A stretch of 42,019 bases of DNA. It comes from DASPJQ01 sp035299065. Lineage in GTDB: Bacteria > Bacteroidota > Bacteroidia > Flavobacteriales_D > UBA2798. Where the stretch lies: positions 1 through 42,019 of the forward strand of contig DATGXI010000017.1 in assembly GCA_035299065.1 (NCBI GenBank), in the 5' to 3' direction. The notes beneath the pieces were generated by a model. The model saw only the letters and a list, made by a program, of their open reading frames with translations, did not search any database and was not told the DNA's origin. Made by a program: the position numbers and the translations under genes. Shown one piece after another: positions 16,843-23,651 of the stretch; positions within the stretch are counted from its first letter, which is position 1; the number at the start of each line of letters is the position of its first letter.

Positions 16843-17565
16843 TTATTTTGTTGCAATAATTATGTGCATGCGGTTGATTTCGGTATTGAGCATAATGGTT
16901 AATCCTGCTTTGTGCAACTGTTCAGTAGTTTCTGTGGGCGACACACGTACTTTTTTATACGAACTAGCTTTTTGTGTCCATTTGCCCTGGTTTTTTTGAT
17001 GCAACAAATCAGTAACAGTTACCCTTTCCGTATCATATTCAAGAAAGCAGGTTAAAATGCGACTCTCGTCAGCGGCTACAGGAATAAACCGTGCGGGGCC
17101 TTCCAATTGCGTGGAGTAGTCACGAAATGACAAAAGTAATTTTCCATTTTCATTCAGTGAGGCTGCACAGTCGTCCAGGAATTGAAAAACTTCTTTCTTG
17201 TTATCAAGGTGTGTTAATGTATCACCCCAGCAAATGATCAATTCGGGTTTAAGGTCTTTATACGCTTTTACATTGCGTATGTCATCTTCAAAACAGGCAA
17301 CGGGCAGGTTTATGCAATTTTCTTTTAATTCTTTTAATAGCTGGTCATTAAAATCAACCGCTCTAACGGTAAACCCTGCTTTTGCAAGTGCGCTGCTTTG
17401 TATGCCGTGCGCGCTGCCAAGGTCAAGCGCCATGCCGGTTCCTGAAGGAAAAATATTGTTGGCGTGCAAAAAATTATAAAACTCGTTTTGTTTTACACCA
17501 AAGTCACCGGCCATCCATGAATAAAATTCGCCCAGGTGGGTTTCGTAATGTTCTTTTACATCCAT
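16843..17565 (-). CDS. Class I SAM-dependent methyltransferase
   Basis: 240 residues. The SAM-binding motif I is MALDLGSAHGIQSSALAKAGF near residues 45-65, followed by the acidic strand VRAVDFN that holds the ribose. A motif corresponding to post-II is LIICWGDTLTHLDN, and FLDDCAASLNENGKLLLSFRD matches motif III. The protein starts MDVKEHYETHLGEFYSWMAGDF, a form seen in small-molecule methyltransferases of the methyltransferase-11/25 type. Substrate unknown. It is 4 nt behind the 117-residue hypothetical gene and 2 nt before the cupin. Confidence 0.9.
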   Translation of the reverse strand: MDVKEHYETHLGEFYSWMAGDFGVKQNEFYNFLHANNIFPSGTGMALDLGSAHGIQSSALAKAGFTVRAVDFNDQLLKELKENCINLPVACFEDDIRNVKAYKDLKPELIICWGDTLTHLDNKKEVFQFLDDCAASLNENGKLLLSFRDYSTQLEGPARFIPVAADESRILTCFLEYDTERVTVTDLLHQKNQGKWTQKASSYKKVRVSPTETTEQLHKAGLTIMLNTEINRMHIIIATK

Positions 17566-17569
17566 ATTT

Positions 17570-17923
17570 TTACAATTCTACTTCTATTTCGGGTGATTCT
17601 TTATCAAGTGGGCCAAATCTCAACACAGCGGTTGCTCCACGCATCCACGGAGTTTTATCCAGTATAGGTTTTATGGCTTTAAACAGTGTTTCGGCATTGG
17701 GGCCATACAAATAATACGAGCCATCGCTGTTGTCCATGGCAATTTCATGCCCATCATAAATTCCGGTTTTGGTTTCCTCTACTTTTTTGGCCATTTCCTC
17801 GCCCAGGTTGTACATGCTGTCGTCTTCGTTTAACCCGTATTTAAACCAAATAACTACCGAATGCGGATTTTCCGGGTCAGGTTTGTAGGGATTGTCTTTT
17901 AAAAAATCTTCAATGGAAATCAT
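17570..17923 (-). CDS. Hypothetical protein, 117 residues
   Basis: A compact cytoplasmic protein with no signal or membrane segment. It reads as an alpha/beta domain: VVIWFKYGL strand, LGEEMAKKVEETKTGIYDGHEIAM, a D-G-S-Y-Y-L-Y-G-P-N-A-E-T-L-F segment, then a helix IKPILDKTPWMRG and a final strand AVLRFGP ending in an acidic tail. The L-Y-G-P-x-A-x-x-L-F pattern occurs in small uncharacterised bacterial proteins I recall, but I cannot name a function. It is the first gene of the tight operon with the methyltransferase, cupin and GNAT enzyme. Confidence 0.7.
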   Translation of the reverse strand: MISIEDFLKDNPYKPDPENPHSVVIWFKYGLNEDDSMYNLGEEMAKKVEETKTGIYDGHEIAMDNSDGSYYLYGPNAETLFKAIKPILDKTPWMRGATAVLRFGPLDKESPEIEVEL

Positions 17924-17941
17924 ACGCGTTTTTACTTTATT

Positions 17942-18059
17942 TTACGCTTCATATTTTTTTCGCAATTCGTGTTCTTTAATTGTCCTTTCAGGTACGTGTT
18001 TTTGTATTTGGCTTTTTTTTGGCCGGGGCCAGGTTATACATAAAAATAAGAATTTTCAT
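17942..18059 (-). pseudogene. Possible frameshifted small ORF upstream of the 117-residue gene
   Basis: In the 217-bp gap, the minus strand has an ATG at 18059 and a second-frame coding-looking segment that ends at a stop at 17942-17944. The two halves are joined across a run of eight A (minus strand) at 18013-18020. One base fewer would give a continuous 38-residue protein ending VPERTIKEHELRKKYEA, which is charged and helix-like. It could be a broken small gene, a sequencing error in a homopolymer, or chance. Confidence 0.22.
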
Positions 18060-18140
18060 TTACAGGATAGTTCCGGGCAGGCAGTAATTGCTAACCGTAC
18101 TTGTGAAAAAATAAGGTATGTGAACATCCTTTTTTATAAT

Positions 18141-18656
18141 TTATTTTATGTTTTTCAAGGCCGCAAGATAAACCTTCTTTATACTGTTCTTTTCTTCGCG
18201 CAGGCAAATGGCCTCAATGGCTGGAATTAGTTTTTTGGTTGATGGGTGTTTCGTTTTTAGAATCTCACCCAGGGCATAAGCCGCACTCCAGCGTACCACG
18301 GCACCCTCATGTTCGGTGTTGGTAAGCAAATGGGAAATGGCCTTCTCCAGTTTTCCAGCATACAAACCCGCAATGTTACCAATAACTTTTGCCGATTCCC
18401 ATTTTATACGTGGCGCTTTTTCGGCCAATGAGTTTGTAACAAAATCCAAAACAGCGGTATTGCCCAATTTCGCATCATTTTTGGTTGCCATTTCCAATGC
18501 TTCAATGCAGGTGGCTTTGGCAGAATCCTTTGCCGATTTTGCATGGGTCAATAACGCATTAATACTGACTTTTTTTGAAACAACCAGTTTATAAAGCGTT
18601 TCGGTTTTTTGCTTTGGTTTTAATGTTTTGCTGGCAAATACCTCTTCAATGGTCAT
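18141..18656 (-). CDS. HEAT-repeat protein
   Basis: 171 residues made of HEAT-like helical pairs. Clear repeats are APRIKWESAKVIGNIAGLYAGKLEKAISHLLTN (about 80-112) and GAVVRWSAAYALGEILKTKHPSTKKLIPAI (about 117-147), with a diverged repeat before them around residues 45-78. The W-S-A/E-A-x-x-L/I-G signature is well conserved. Such small HEAT proteins usually act as protein-binding scaffolds; no catalytic domain is present. A -7 promoter element sits 4 nt before the ATG. A full copy of the interspersed repeat lies just upstream, on the opposite strand. Confidence 0.85.
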   Translation of the reverse strand: MTIEEVFASKTLKPKQKTETLYKLVVSKKVSINALLTHAKSAKDSAKATCIEALEMATKNDAKLGNTAVLDFVTNSLAEKAPRIKWESAKVIGNIAGLYAGKLEKAISHLLTNTEHEGAVVRWSAAYALGEILKTKHPSTKKLIPAIEAICLREEKNSIKKVYLAALKNIK

Positions 18657-18660
18657 GGTA

Positions 18661-18668
18661 TAAAGATA
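18661..18668 (-). promoter_or_regulatory. -7 promoter element of the HEAT-repeat gene
   Basis: TATCTTTA on the minus strand, 7 of 8 positions of TAnnTTTG, with only 4 nt before the ATG at 18656. That predicts a nearly leaderless transcript, like the 8932 gene, which carries the identical element. No clear TTTG is found at the expected distance. Confidence 0.42.
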
Positions 18669-18689
18669 TTCATTTTTACCTATAGACCC

Positions 18690-18857
18690 GGCCAGGGATG
18701 GAGCGGATTACCCCGCACCCTGAGGTGAGCGCACATTAATTTTAGGTTGATTAAGAAGCCAGGACGCTCACTTCAGGGGAGGAGTATGAGCGAGAGCCCG
18801 GCCCCGAAATTTTTCTGATTTCCAATTTTTGATTTAAATTGAGGGGAGGCCGCCAAA
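18690..18857 (+). repeat. Full copy (copy A) of the interspersed structured repeat
   Basis: A 168-bp element starting GGCCAGGGATGGAGC and ending GAGGGGAGGCCGCCAAA. It contains a 14-bp stem between 18718-18731 and 18765-18778 with a single G-T wobble. Next comes the shared block AGGAGTATGAGCGAGAGCCC, in which GC-GAGA-GC is a GNRA-type tetraloop hairpin. It fills almost the whole gap between the HEAT gene and the 253-residue gene and ends 5 bp before the latter's stop codon. No open reading frame is present in it. Confidence 0.8.
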
Positions 18858-18862
18858 CAACA

Positions 18863-19624
18863 TTAATAATTCTTAATGTTTGCCGGTTTAATTTTTTTAA
18901 AATATTTTCGCGAAAATTGCGCATCAAGTTCATTATAAAACGCAATAATCAGTTCAAGTTTTCCGGCAATGGGCGCGTACGCATCGGCAACATTATAAAA
19001 TTCCATTTCAGGAAGAAAAATATTTTCGGCAAACGAATTAAAATCGTTTTCCATGTCTGAATTGGCGTATTGATGTAAAAAACCGCGTGCATGCAAGGCT
19101 GTGTCCAATACCTGGCTTGAGCTGCCTGATTTAAGCGCGGCAACACCCCCGTCACCATACCCAACTTTATTGTAGCTCAACCATTTTTCTTTTTGAAAAT
19201 AATCGGGAAAATTGCGCAATAAGATGCTTGAAAATTCATGGTGAATGGTTTGTTCAATATAATCATCGCTGTAAGCTGATTGTTTTCCCTTGTTGGCAAT
19301 GTACAATACATCATTTGAATTGGTGCCGCCAAAGGGTTGCCCGTAAAATGTTATGGACTTTAAAACATATATGGCGCGTAAATTATTTTTTAAAACGGTT
19401 TCGGGGTATTTTGCAAATGCTTTTTTTACCAATTCATAACTGCGTTTGATTTCTGCTGTGTCCAGGTCTATTCCCTGTGCGTTAATGGACTCGGTTTTCC
19501 AGCTTTCAGGAAATGTTTCATCGGTTACAACAAAAAGCACGGGTATGCCGTTAACTTCTAAATCCTGCGCAAAAACTCCTGTTGAAAACAGGAGGGTGGT
19601 AATAAATGTGTAAAGCAATTTCAT
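18863..19624 (-). CDS. Secreted protein with degenerate metallopeptidase-like motif
   Basis: 253 residues with a clean signal peptide (1-19, ending Gly-Val-Phe-Ala-Gln). The mid-protein stretch has YIEQTIHHEFSSILLRNFPDYF near residue 125. The H-H-E-F-S-S stretch sits where an HExxH zinc-protease helix would be, in a protein that otherwise resembles putative zinc-binding peptidases of Bacteroidota (conserved GIDLDTAEIKRSYELVKKAF, and a late FNSFAENIF with Asn-Glu as a possible third-ligand site). The second His is replaced by Ser, so it may be inactive or use another geometry. Its ATG overlaps the stop of the GNAT gene (ATGA), so the two are translationally coupled. Confidence 0.7.
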   Translation of the reverse strand: MKLLYTFITTLLFSTGVFAQDLEVNGIPVLFVVTDETFPESWKTESINAQGIDLDTAEIKRSYELVKKAFAKYPETVLKNNLRAIYVLKSITFYGQPFGGTNSNDVLYIANKGKQSAYSDDYIEQTIHHEFSSILLRNFPDYFQKEKWLSYNKVGYGDGGVAALKSGSSSQVLDTALHARGFLHQYANSDMENDFNSFAENIFLPEMEFYNVADAYAPIAGKLELIIAFYNELDAQFSRKYFKKIKPANIKNY

Positions 19625-20169
19625 GGTTTGATGTATTCTTCTTTTAACAATCCGTAATAAAGTAAATCAACTACCTGTCCACTGGTGGTTTTATAATCGC
19701 TGCGAATGGTACCTTCAAGCCTAAAACCGTTGTTTTGGGCAACTTTTATGCTGGGTACATTGGCCACATGTGTTCGTATAAATAATTTATTGAATTTTTT
19801 TTCTCTGAAACAGTAATCAACAATCATGCCGGTTGCACGTGAAGCTATTCCTTTGCCCGCGTAGCCGGAATCGGTATAATACCCTATTTCAGCTTTAGGT
19901 ATGCTCCAATCCACATTTTTAACCTGTAATGAAGCAATTATTTTTCCGGTAAGGTTATCCATAACGATAAAAGGAAAATAATTGCCTTGTGCTGTTTTCA
20001 ATAAAATATCGTTAAGGTGCACCCTGGTGTCATGCAGTGATTTTGTTTGGGCAACGGTGCCCGCAAAAAAATCCTCAAGGCGTTTACGGTTGGCATCAAT
20101 CAACGCGTAATAGTTTTCAAGGTCTTTTTCTTCAAGAAAACGCAAGGTGTATGTATCAAATTGCATCAT
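19621..20169 (-). CDS. GNAT acetyltransferase, RimJ/RimL type
   Basis: 182 residues with a standard GNAT fold: a DTYTLRFLEEKDLENYY start, a central strand pair FIVMDNLTGKIIASLQVKNV, motif A as AEIGYYTDSGYAGKGIASRATGMIVDYCF (acetyl-CoA loop G-K-G-I-A), and motif B as NKLFIRTHVANVPSIKVAQNNGFRLEG. Substrate unknown. It overlaps both neighbours by ATGA: its start (adjacent ATG codons at 20169 and 20166) overlaps the stop of the HhH gene, and its stop overlaps the start of the secreted 253-residue gene. These three form one coupled operon. Confidence 0.9.
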   Translation of the reverse strand: MMQFDTYTLRFLEEKDLENYYALIDANRKRLEDFFAGTVAQTKSLHDTRVHLNDILLKTAQGNYFPFIVMDNLTGKIIASLQVKNVDWSIPKAEIGYYTDSGYAGKGIASRATGMIVDYCFREKKFNKLFIRTHVANVPSIKVAQNNGFRLEGTIRSDYKTTSGQVVDLLYYGLLKEEYIKP

Positions 20170-20447
20170 TTTTTGGCAAAGCTCAATCCTTCGGTTTTTA
20201 AAGCAGCTTTAAGTACAGGAATTGCCGAGGGCCCAATTCCGTGCAGGGCAAGTATATCTTTTTCTGAATATTTAGCCAGTTGTTTAAGTGTGCGTATTCC
20301 TTTAGCCTCAAGCGCACGGTTAGCTGGTGCTGAAAGTTTTGCCATAAATCCATGTTTGGGTTTACGGGCTTTTTCACAATACGGGCAAGTAGGGCAATCA
20401 CTTGTCTTTGTAAACGTGTGTCCTTTTGGGCATGTTTTTAAAGGCAT
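20166..20447 (-). CDS. Zinc-finger plus helix-hairpin-helix (RpoA C-terminal-domain-like) protein
   Basis: 93 residues. The first 30 hold a compact zinc-binding motif: C-P-K-G-H-T-F then C-P-T-C-P-Y-C. Residues about 35-93 are an HhH domain like the RNA polymerase alpha C-terminal domain: LSAPANRALEAKGIRTLKQL, then LALHGIGPSAIPVLKAAL, with the G-I-G-P-S hairpin. This suggests a small DNA-binding protein. It starts the operon that also holds the GNAT enzyme and the secreted protein, and has a good promoter upstream. A regulatory role is possible but unproven. Confidence 0.85.
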   Translation of the reverse strand: MPLKTCPKGHTFTKTSDCPTCPYCEKARKPKHGFMAKLSAPANRALEAKGIRTLKQLAKYSEKDILALHGIGPSAIPVLKAALKTEGLSFAKK

Positions 20448-20465
20448 GTTTTAAAATTACCGTTT

Positions 20466-20495
20466 TAAAGTTATTTTGCCAGGCATTTTAGCAAA
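20466..20495 (-). promoter_or_regulatory. Bacteroidota-type promoter of the HhH/GNAT operon
   Basis: On the minus strand TTTG (20495-20492), an 18-nt spacer, then TAACTTTA (20473-20466). This is one of the best matches in the window to TTTG-N(17-23)-TAnnTTTG. The ATG at 20447 is 18 nt beyond. Confidence 0.65.
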
Positions 20496-20544
20496 TTTTT
20501 ATATTTTTTAATTAACGGTGAGAGTAGAAATGGGGTTTACCAAA

Positions 20545-21939
20545 TTACTTTACCTGTTTCAAAATCCATTGGGTAACTTCATCCAGCACGGTTGGTGAAA
20601 TGGTTTGCTCAATGCTCCCGTACTCAGCTGGTGAACCTGTTGTACACTCCTGGAACAAATGGTTTAATCCCGGGAATTCAATGAAAGTGGTGCGTGTATT
20701 CCCGCCTTTTGACAGGTTTGTTTTTATGGCATCCAGGTTTTGTTTGGCTGGTACCTGCAAATCTTTACTGCCGTTAACAGCAAGCACCGCACATTTTACT
20801 TTTTGTAAAGTAGCCGTGGGGTCGTATTTAATAAAGTAATACATCCATTCATCGGTTACGGTTTCAATGGTTTCATTTACAAAAACGTCTTCAGTCATTT
20901 CAGCAGGTAAATTTTCTTTAGGCATGGTTTTATAATAGGTGCGCAGGTATTTGTCCAGTTTTTTCTTTGCGTCCTCAGCGTTTCCTGTGCGGTAAATAAT
21001 ATCAAACACACCTGCATTTAGTTTGCGCTGTTCAGCAAGGTCTTTTTCGCTGGTTCCATTTACACGTCCAATCAATTCCTGCTGCGCCAGTAAAATTTCT
21101 CCGCCACGTACACCAGGTCCTGCTAATAAAACAATAAATTTTATGTCGGTTGAATTGGCTGCTACCATGGGCGCAATTAATCCGCCTTCACTATGGCCCA
21201 TTAATCCAATTTTCTTTTTGTCAACATCAAGCCTTGTTTTTAAATAATCAACTGCTTCTTTTACATCGTTGGCAAAATCGGCTGTGGTAGCTTTGCTAAA
21301 GTCACCGGTTGATTTTGCGGTTCCCCTGTCATCAACACGTAAAACACCAATGCCATTTTTTGCCAGGTGGTCGGCTATTACCCAAAAAGGTTTATGTCCC
21401 AGTATTTCCTCATCGCGGTTTTGTGGTCCACTGCCGCTAATCATAATTACAACAGGAAATTTTCCATCTTTTTTAGGTAAAGTTAATGTGCCGTGCAAAT
21501 CGGCCATGGCTTTCCTGTTTTTGAACATCACGTCTTCCGAATAATAATTAAACGGTGGTTTTGGCTCCTGTGGGCGGCTACTTGTTTTTTCTTTTATTTC
21601 TTCACGCCCAAGGTTAAGTGGAAAAGCCTGTCCGCTTTGTGTAAATGTTCCGGTAATTTTTTCGCCTTCCAATGTGCCTGTGTAACTGATTTTTCCTGCA
21701 GGAATTTCAAATTTGAATGTGGGATTTTCAAATGTTGTTTTGTCAACCGGTATGCCATTTGCTTTCTGGTCAGGACTGTCCATGGTTGACTTGTATCCGT
21801 CATCGGTTTTACTTACGTGCAGGGTTAAACGCAATTGCGTGCCCATTACATTTAATGCGCCATACCAGTCACCGGTAATGTCTTGTGACTTTAATACAGT
21901 GCAAAATAACAGAGCGGGAATAAGTATAAGAAATTTCAT
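20545..21939 (-). CDS. Secreted alpha/beta-hydrolase with N-terminal lipocalin-like domain
   Basis: 464 residues with a signal peptide (1-18, ending Leu-Lys-Ser-Gln). Residues about 20-115 are a beta-rich domain (ITGDWYGALNVMGTQLRLTLHV, GTLEGEKITGTFTQSG) of the type that precedes many Bacteroidota esterases. Residues about 135-464 form the hydrolase: VVIMISGSGPQNRD carries the oxyanion-hole region, GHSEGGLIAP the nucleophile Ser, NGSKDLQVP the acid Asp and FPGLNHLFQ the catalytic His. All three triad members are present, so it is probably an active periplasmic esterase or S9-like peptidase. A perfect -7 element lies just upstream, right beside copy B of the repeat. Confidence 0.92.
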   Translation of the reverse strand: MKFLILIPALLFCTVLKSQDITGDWYGALNVMGTQLRLTLHVSKTDDGYKSTMDSPDQKANGIPVDKTTFENPTFKFEIPAGKISYTGTLEGEKITGTFTQSGQAFPLNLGREEIKEKTSSRPQEPKPPFNYYSEDVMFKNRKAMADLHGTLTLPKKDGKFPVVIMISGSGPQNRDEEILGHKPFWVIADHLAKNGIGVLRVDDRGTAKSTGDFSKATTADFANDVKEAVDYLKTRLDVDKKKIGLMGHSEGGLIAPMVAANSTDIKFIVLLAGPGVRGGEILLAQQELIGRVNGTSEKDLAEQRKLNAGVFDIIYRTGNAEDAKKKLDKYLRTYYKTMPKENLPAEMTEDVFVNETIETVTDEWMYYFIKYDPTATLQKVKCAVLAVNGSKDLQVPAKQNLDAIKTNLSKGGNTRTTFIEFPGLNHLFQECTTGSPAEYGSIEQTISPTVLDEVTQWILKQVK

Positions 21940-21954
21940 TGTAAACTGTTTTTA

Positions 21955-21984
21955 CAAAGGTAGTTTTAAATCTCAAATCTTAAA
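21955..21984 (-). promoter_or_regulatory. Bacteroidota-type promoter of the alpha/beta-hydrolase gene
   Basis: Minus-strand TTTA (21984-21981), an 18-nt spacer, then TACCTTTG (21962-21955), a perfect -7 match. The ATG at 21939 is 15 nt beyond. The -33 box begins only about 12 bp from the end of repeat copy B, so the repeat lies immediately upstream of this promoter. Confidence 0.6.
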
Positions 21985-21995
21985 TTTTAAATTCA

Positions 21996-22173
21996 TTTGG
22001 CGGCCCCTTCCGCTTTAAATTCGGTAAAAAATCAGGTTAAAAGGTGCTGCAGTCCCGGCTTTCGCCTTTACTCCTCGCCTGAAGTAAAAAAAGCCGCAGT
22101 AAATCCAATTTTAATCAAAATTCCGGGCGTCTTTTGTACTTCAGGCTGCGGGGTACAGGCTCTATCCCTGGCC
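21996..22173 (-). repeat. Full copy (copy B) of the interspersed structured repeat
   Basis: A 178-bp element read on the minus strand. It starts GGCCAGGGATAGAGC and ends AGGGGCCGCCAAA. A perfect 10-bp stem pairs 22137-22146 with 22077-22086. The shared block reads GGCGAGGAGTAAAGGCGAAA; the hairpin is GGC-GAAA-GCC, a GNRA tetraloop with one more pair than in copy A. It begins 25 nt after the stop of the upstream gene, on the same strand, so it could form the 3' end of that mRNA. Confidence 0.8.
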
Positions 22174-22198
22174 GGTTACACATTCCAAAAAAAAGGAG

Positions 22199-22906
22199 CT
22201 ACAGCCCTGTTTCTAAAAATAAAGCTTTGTTGGTGATTTTATCGGTTACTGACAATGCAAAGCGCTTGTCATTTATCCATACCACATTGTTTATTTCAAA
22301 CGAAGTGGATAAAATTTCGGCATGCTTTTCCAAAACATACTGCTCCCTGTATTTTTTTACTTTCAAAACAACCAGGTAACTGTTATTGGTTTCATACAGG
22401 TTATTTACCCATGAAAGCAAGTAATTTGCCTTGGGTGAAAGGTAAGGGAAACCCAGGCCATAATCAAAAGGCGATTCAACTATGTAATTTTTTCCTGTTT
22501 TTGCATCTACCAGGTTCAGGAATTGAATTTCATTGTGCCCGCTTACATAATCAACTATGTATAAGTTTAATTCCGGAATAAAGCCCAGGTATGTATTTAC
22601 TTCGTAATAATGTTTATAATCGGCATAATACGTACGCGTAAAAGCATCGCTTTTCAGTGTGAAGGATGAGTCGGTGTGGTCTATTTTTGAAAAATTTGTG
22701 TCGGTAGTTAATTTATATTTTACAAGGTAAATCTCAAATTGTTTTTTTGAAATGGTATCCATTTTAAGCGCCAAACTGTCTTTTGGATGCAAAAAATAAG
22801 GGTCCTGCTGTGCCGTGTCAATAAAAATCCCTTTTTGCGCAAAAGCAAACACTGGCAGCATAAAAAGCGCAACAAAAATAAATTTAGTTTTTATCGTCCC
22901 TAACAT
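22199..22906 (-). CDS. Secreted hypothetical protein
   Basis: 235 residues from the ATG at 22906; a TTG at 22915 gives three more residues but is less likely. The start lies inside the end of the preceding lipoprotein gene (23-bp overlap), implying coupled translation. The signal peptide ends Ala-Phe-Ala-Gln. The mature part is Tyr- and Asn-rich with a beta pattern: YYEVNTYLGFIPELNLYIVDYVSGHNEI, FPYLSPKANYLLSWVNNLYET, VVWINDKRFALSV. This resembles beta-propeller-type blades, but no family is recognised. It is the last gene of the operon that begins with the LprI-like gene. Confidence 0.7.
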   Translation of the reverse strand: MLGTIKTKFIFVALFMLPVFAFAQKGIFIDTAQQDPYFLHPKDSLALKMDTISKKQFEIYLVKYKLTTDTNFSKIDHTDSSFTLKSDAFTRTYYADYKHYYEVNTYLGFIPELNLYIVDYVSGHNEIQFLNLVDAKTGKNYIVESPFDYGLGFPYLSPKANYLLSWVNNLYETNNSYLVVLKVKKYREQYVLEKHAEILSTSFEINNVVWINDKRFALSVTDKITNKALFLETGL

Positions 22907-23651
22907 CGTGTTCAATATAATTTATTTGTGTCCATTTGTTTTTTTTCAACCGGTAGGTTGCTTCGGCAATGTAAAACGCCCCTGATCGTGTAAGCGTGGT
23001 TAGGGTTTTATTTTGCGCGTTTATGCTATGCGGAAAATAGGTTATGGAATCGCTTAAATAAGGTTCTCTTTTAAACGTTGTGCCGGTTTGAACATAATAT
23101 TCATAAATTTCCCCACCGTTTGCACGCTCGTACAGGAAAGCAACATCTTCTTTCCCGTCAAAATTTAAATCGGCCACTACAAGGTCGCCATAATAATTCT
23201 CAAGTACTTGCTGGTTTTGGTTATATCCTGTACTGTATGACCTGCTTTTTGCAGATGAATAGTAATCGTCAAATATAACGCCAACGTCTGTTTTAATAAC
23301 CTTAATTAACTGATGACTGTATTTTGAATAAATGAAAAGTATAAGGCTGTCAATGGGCGCGTAGTTCCCTGACTCACCTTTATAAAGTTGGCGATAAGAT
23401 TTTACTACGAATTTAAACGTGTCAGATAATTGGTTATAGGTGACAAAGGTTAGGTATGGTTTTCCCTTTGTATCTATTTCAAGCGGTATGGGTTTGCGTG
23501 GTGCCCGATCTGAAGCTTTATTGCAACTATGATGCGTCAACATAAAGGCGGCAAAATTGGCCTTAAGAAAGGGCCATGCCGGTCCTTCAAGTGTTGCTGT
23601 ATTGTTTTTTTGGCAGGAAATGAAAAGCAATAAAAAAATAAATTTTCTCAT
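22884..23651 (-). CDS. Lipoprotein of unknown function
   Basis: 255 residues. A very short signal ends in F-I-S-Cys (Cys13), a lipobox-like site. The mature region contains an FG-GAP-like calcium-binding segment, DLVVADLNFDGKEDVAFLYE near residue 165, in which Asp and Asn line a D-x-N-x-D-G-x-x-D loop. A short C-terminal strand set follows (FYIAEATYRLKKNKW). Similar segments occur in XAC2610-type secreted proteins, but the overall family is not certain. Its ATG overlaps the stop of the lysozyme gene (ATGA), so it is coupled to that gene and probably works in the same compartment. Confidence 0.75.
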   Translation of the reverse strand: MRKFIFLLLFISCQKNNTATLEGPAWPFLKANFAAFMLTHHSCNKASDRAPRKPIPLEIDTKGKPYLTFVTYNQLSDTFKFVVKSYRQLYKGESGNYAPIDSLILFIYSKYSHQLIKVIKTDVGVIFDDYYSSAKSRSYSTGYNQNQQVLENYYGDLVVADLNFDGKEDVAFLYERANGGEIYEYYVQTGTTFKREPYLSDSITYFPHSINAQNKTLTTLTRSGAFYIAEATYRLKKNKWTQINYIEHDVRDDKN

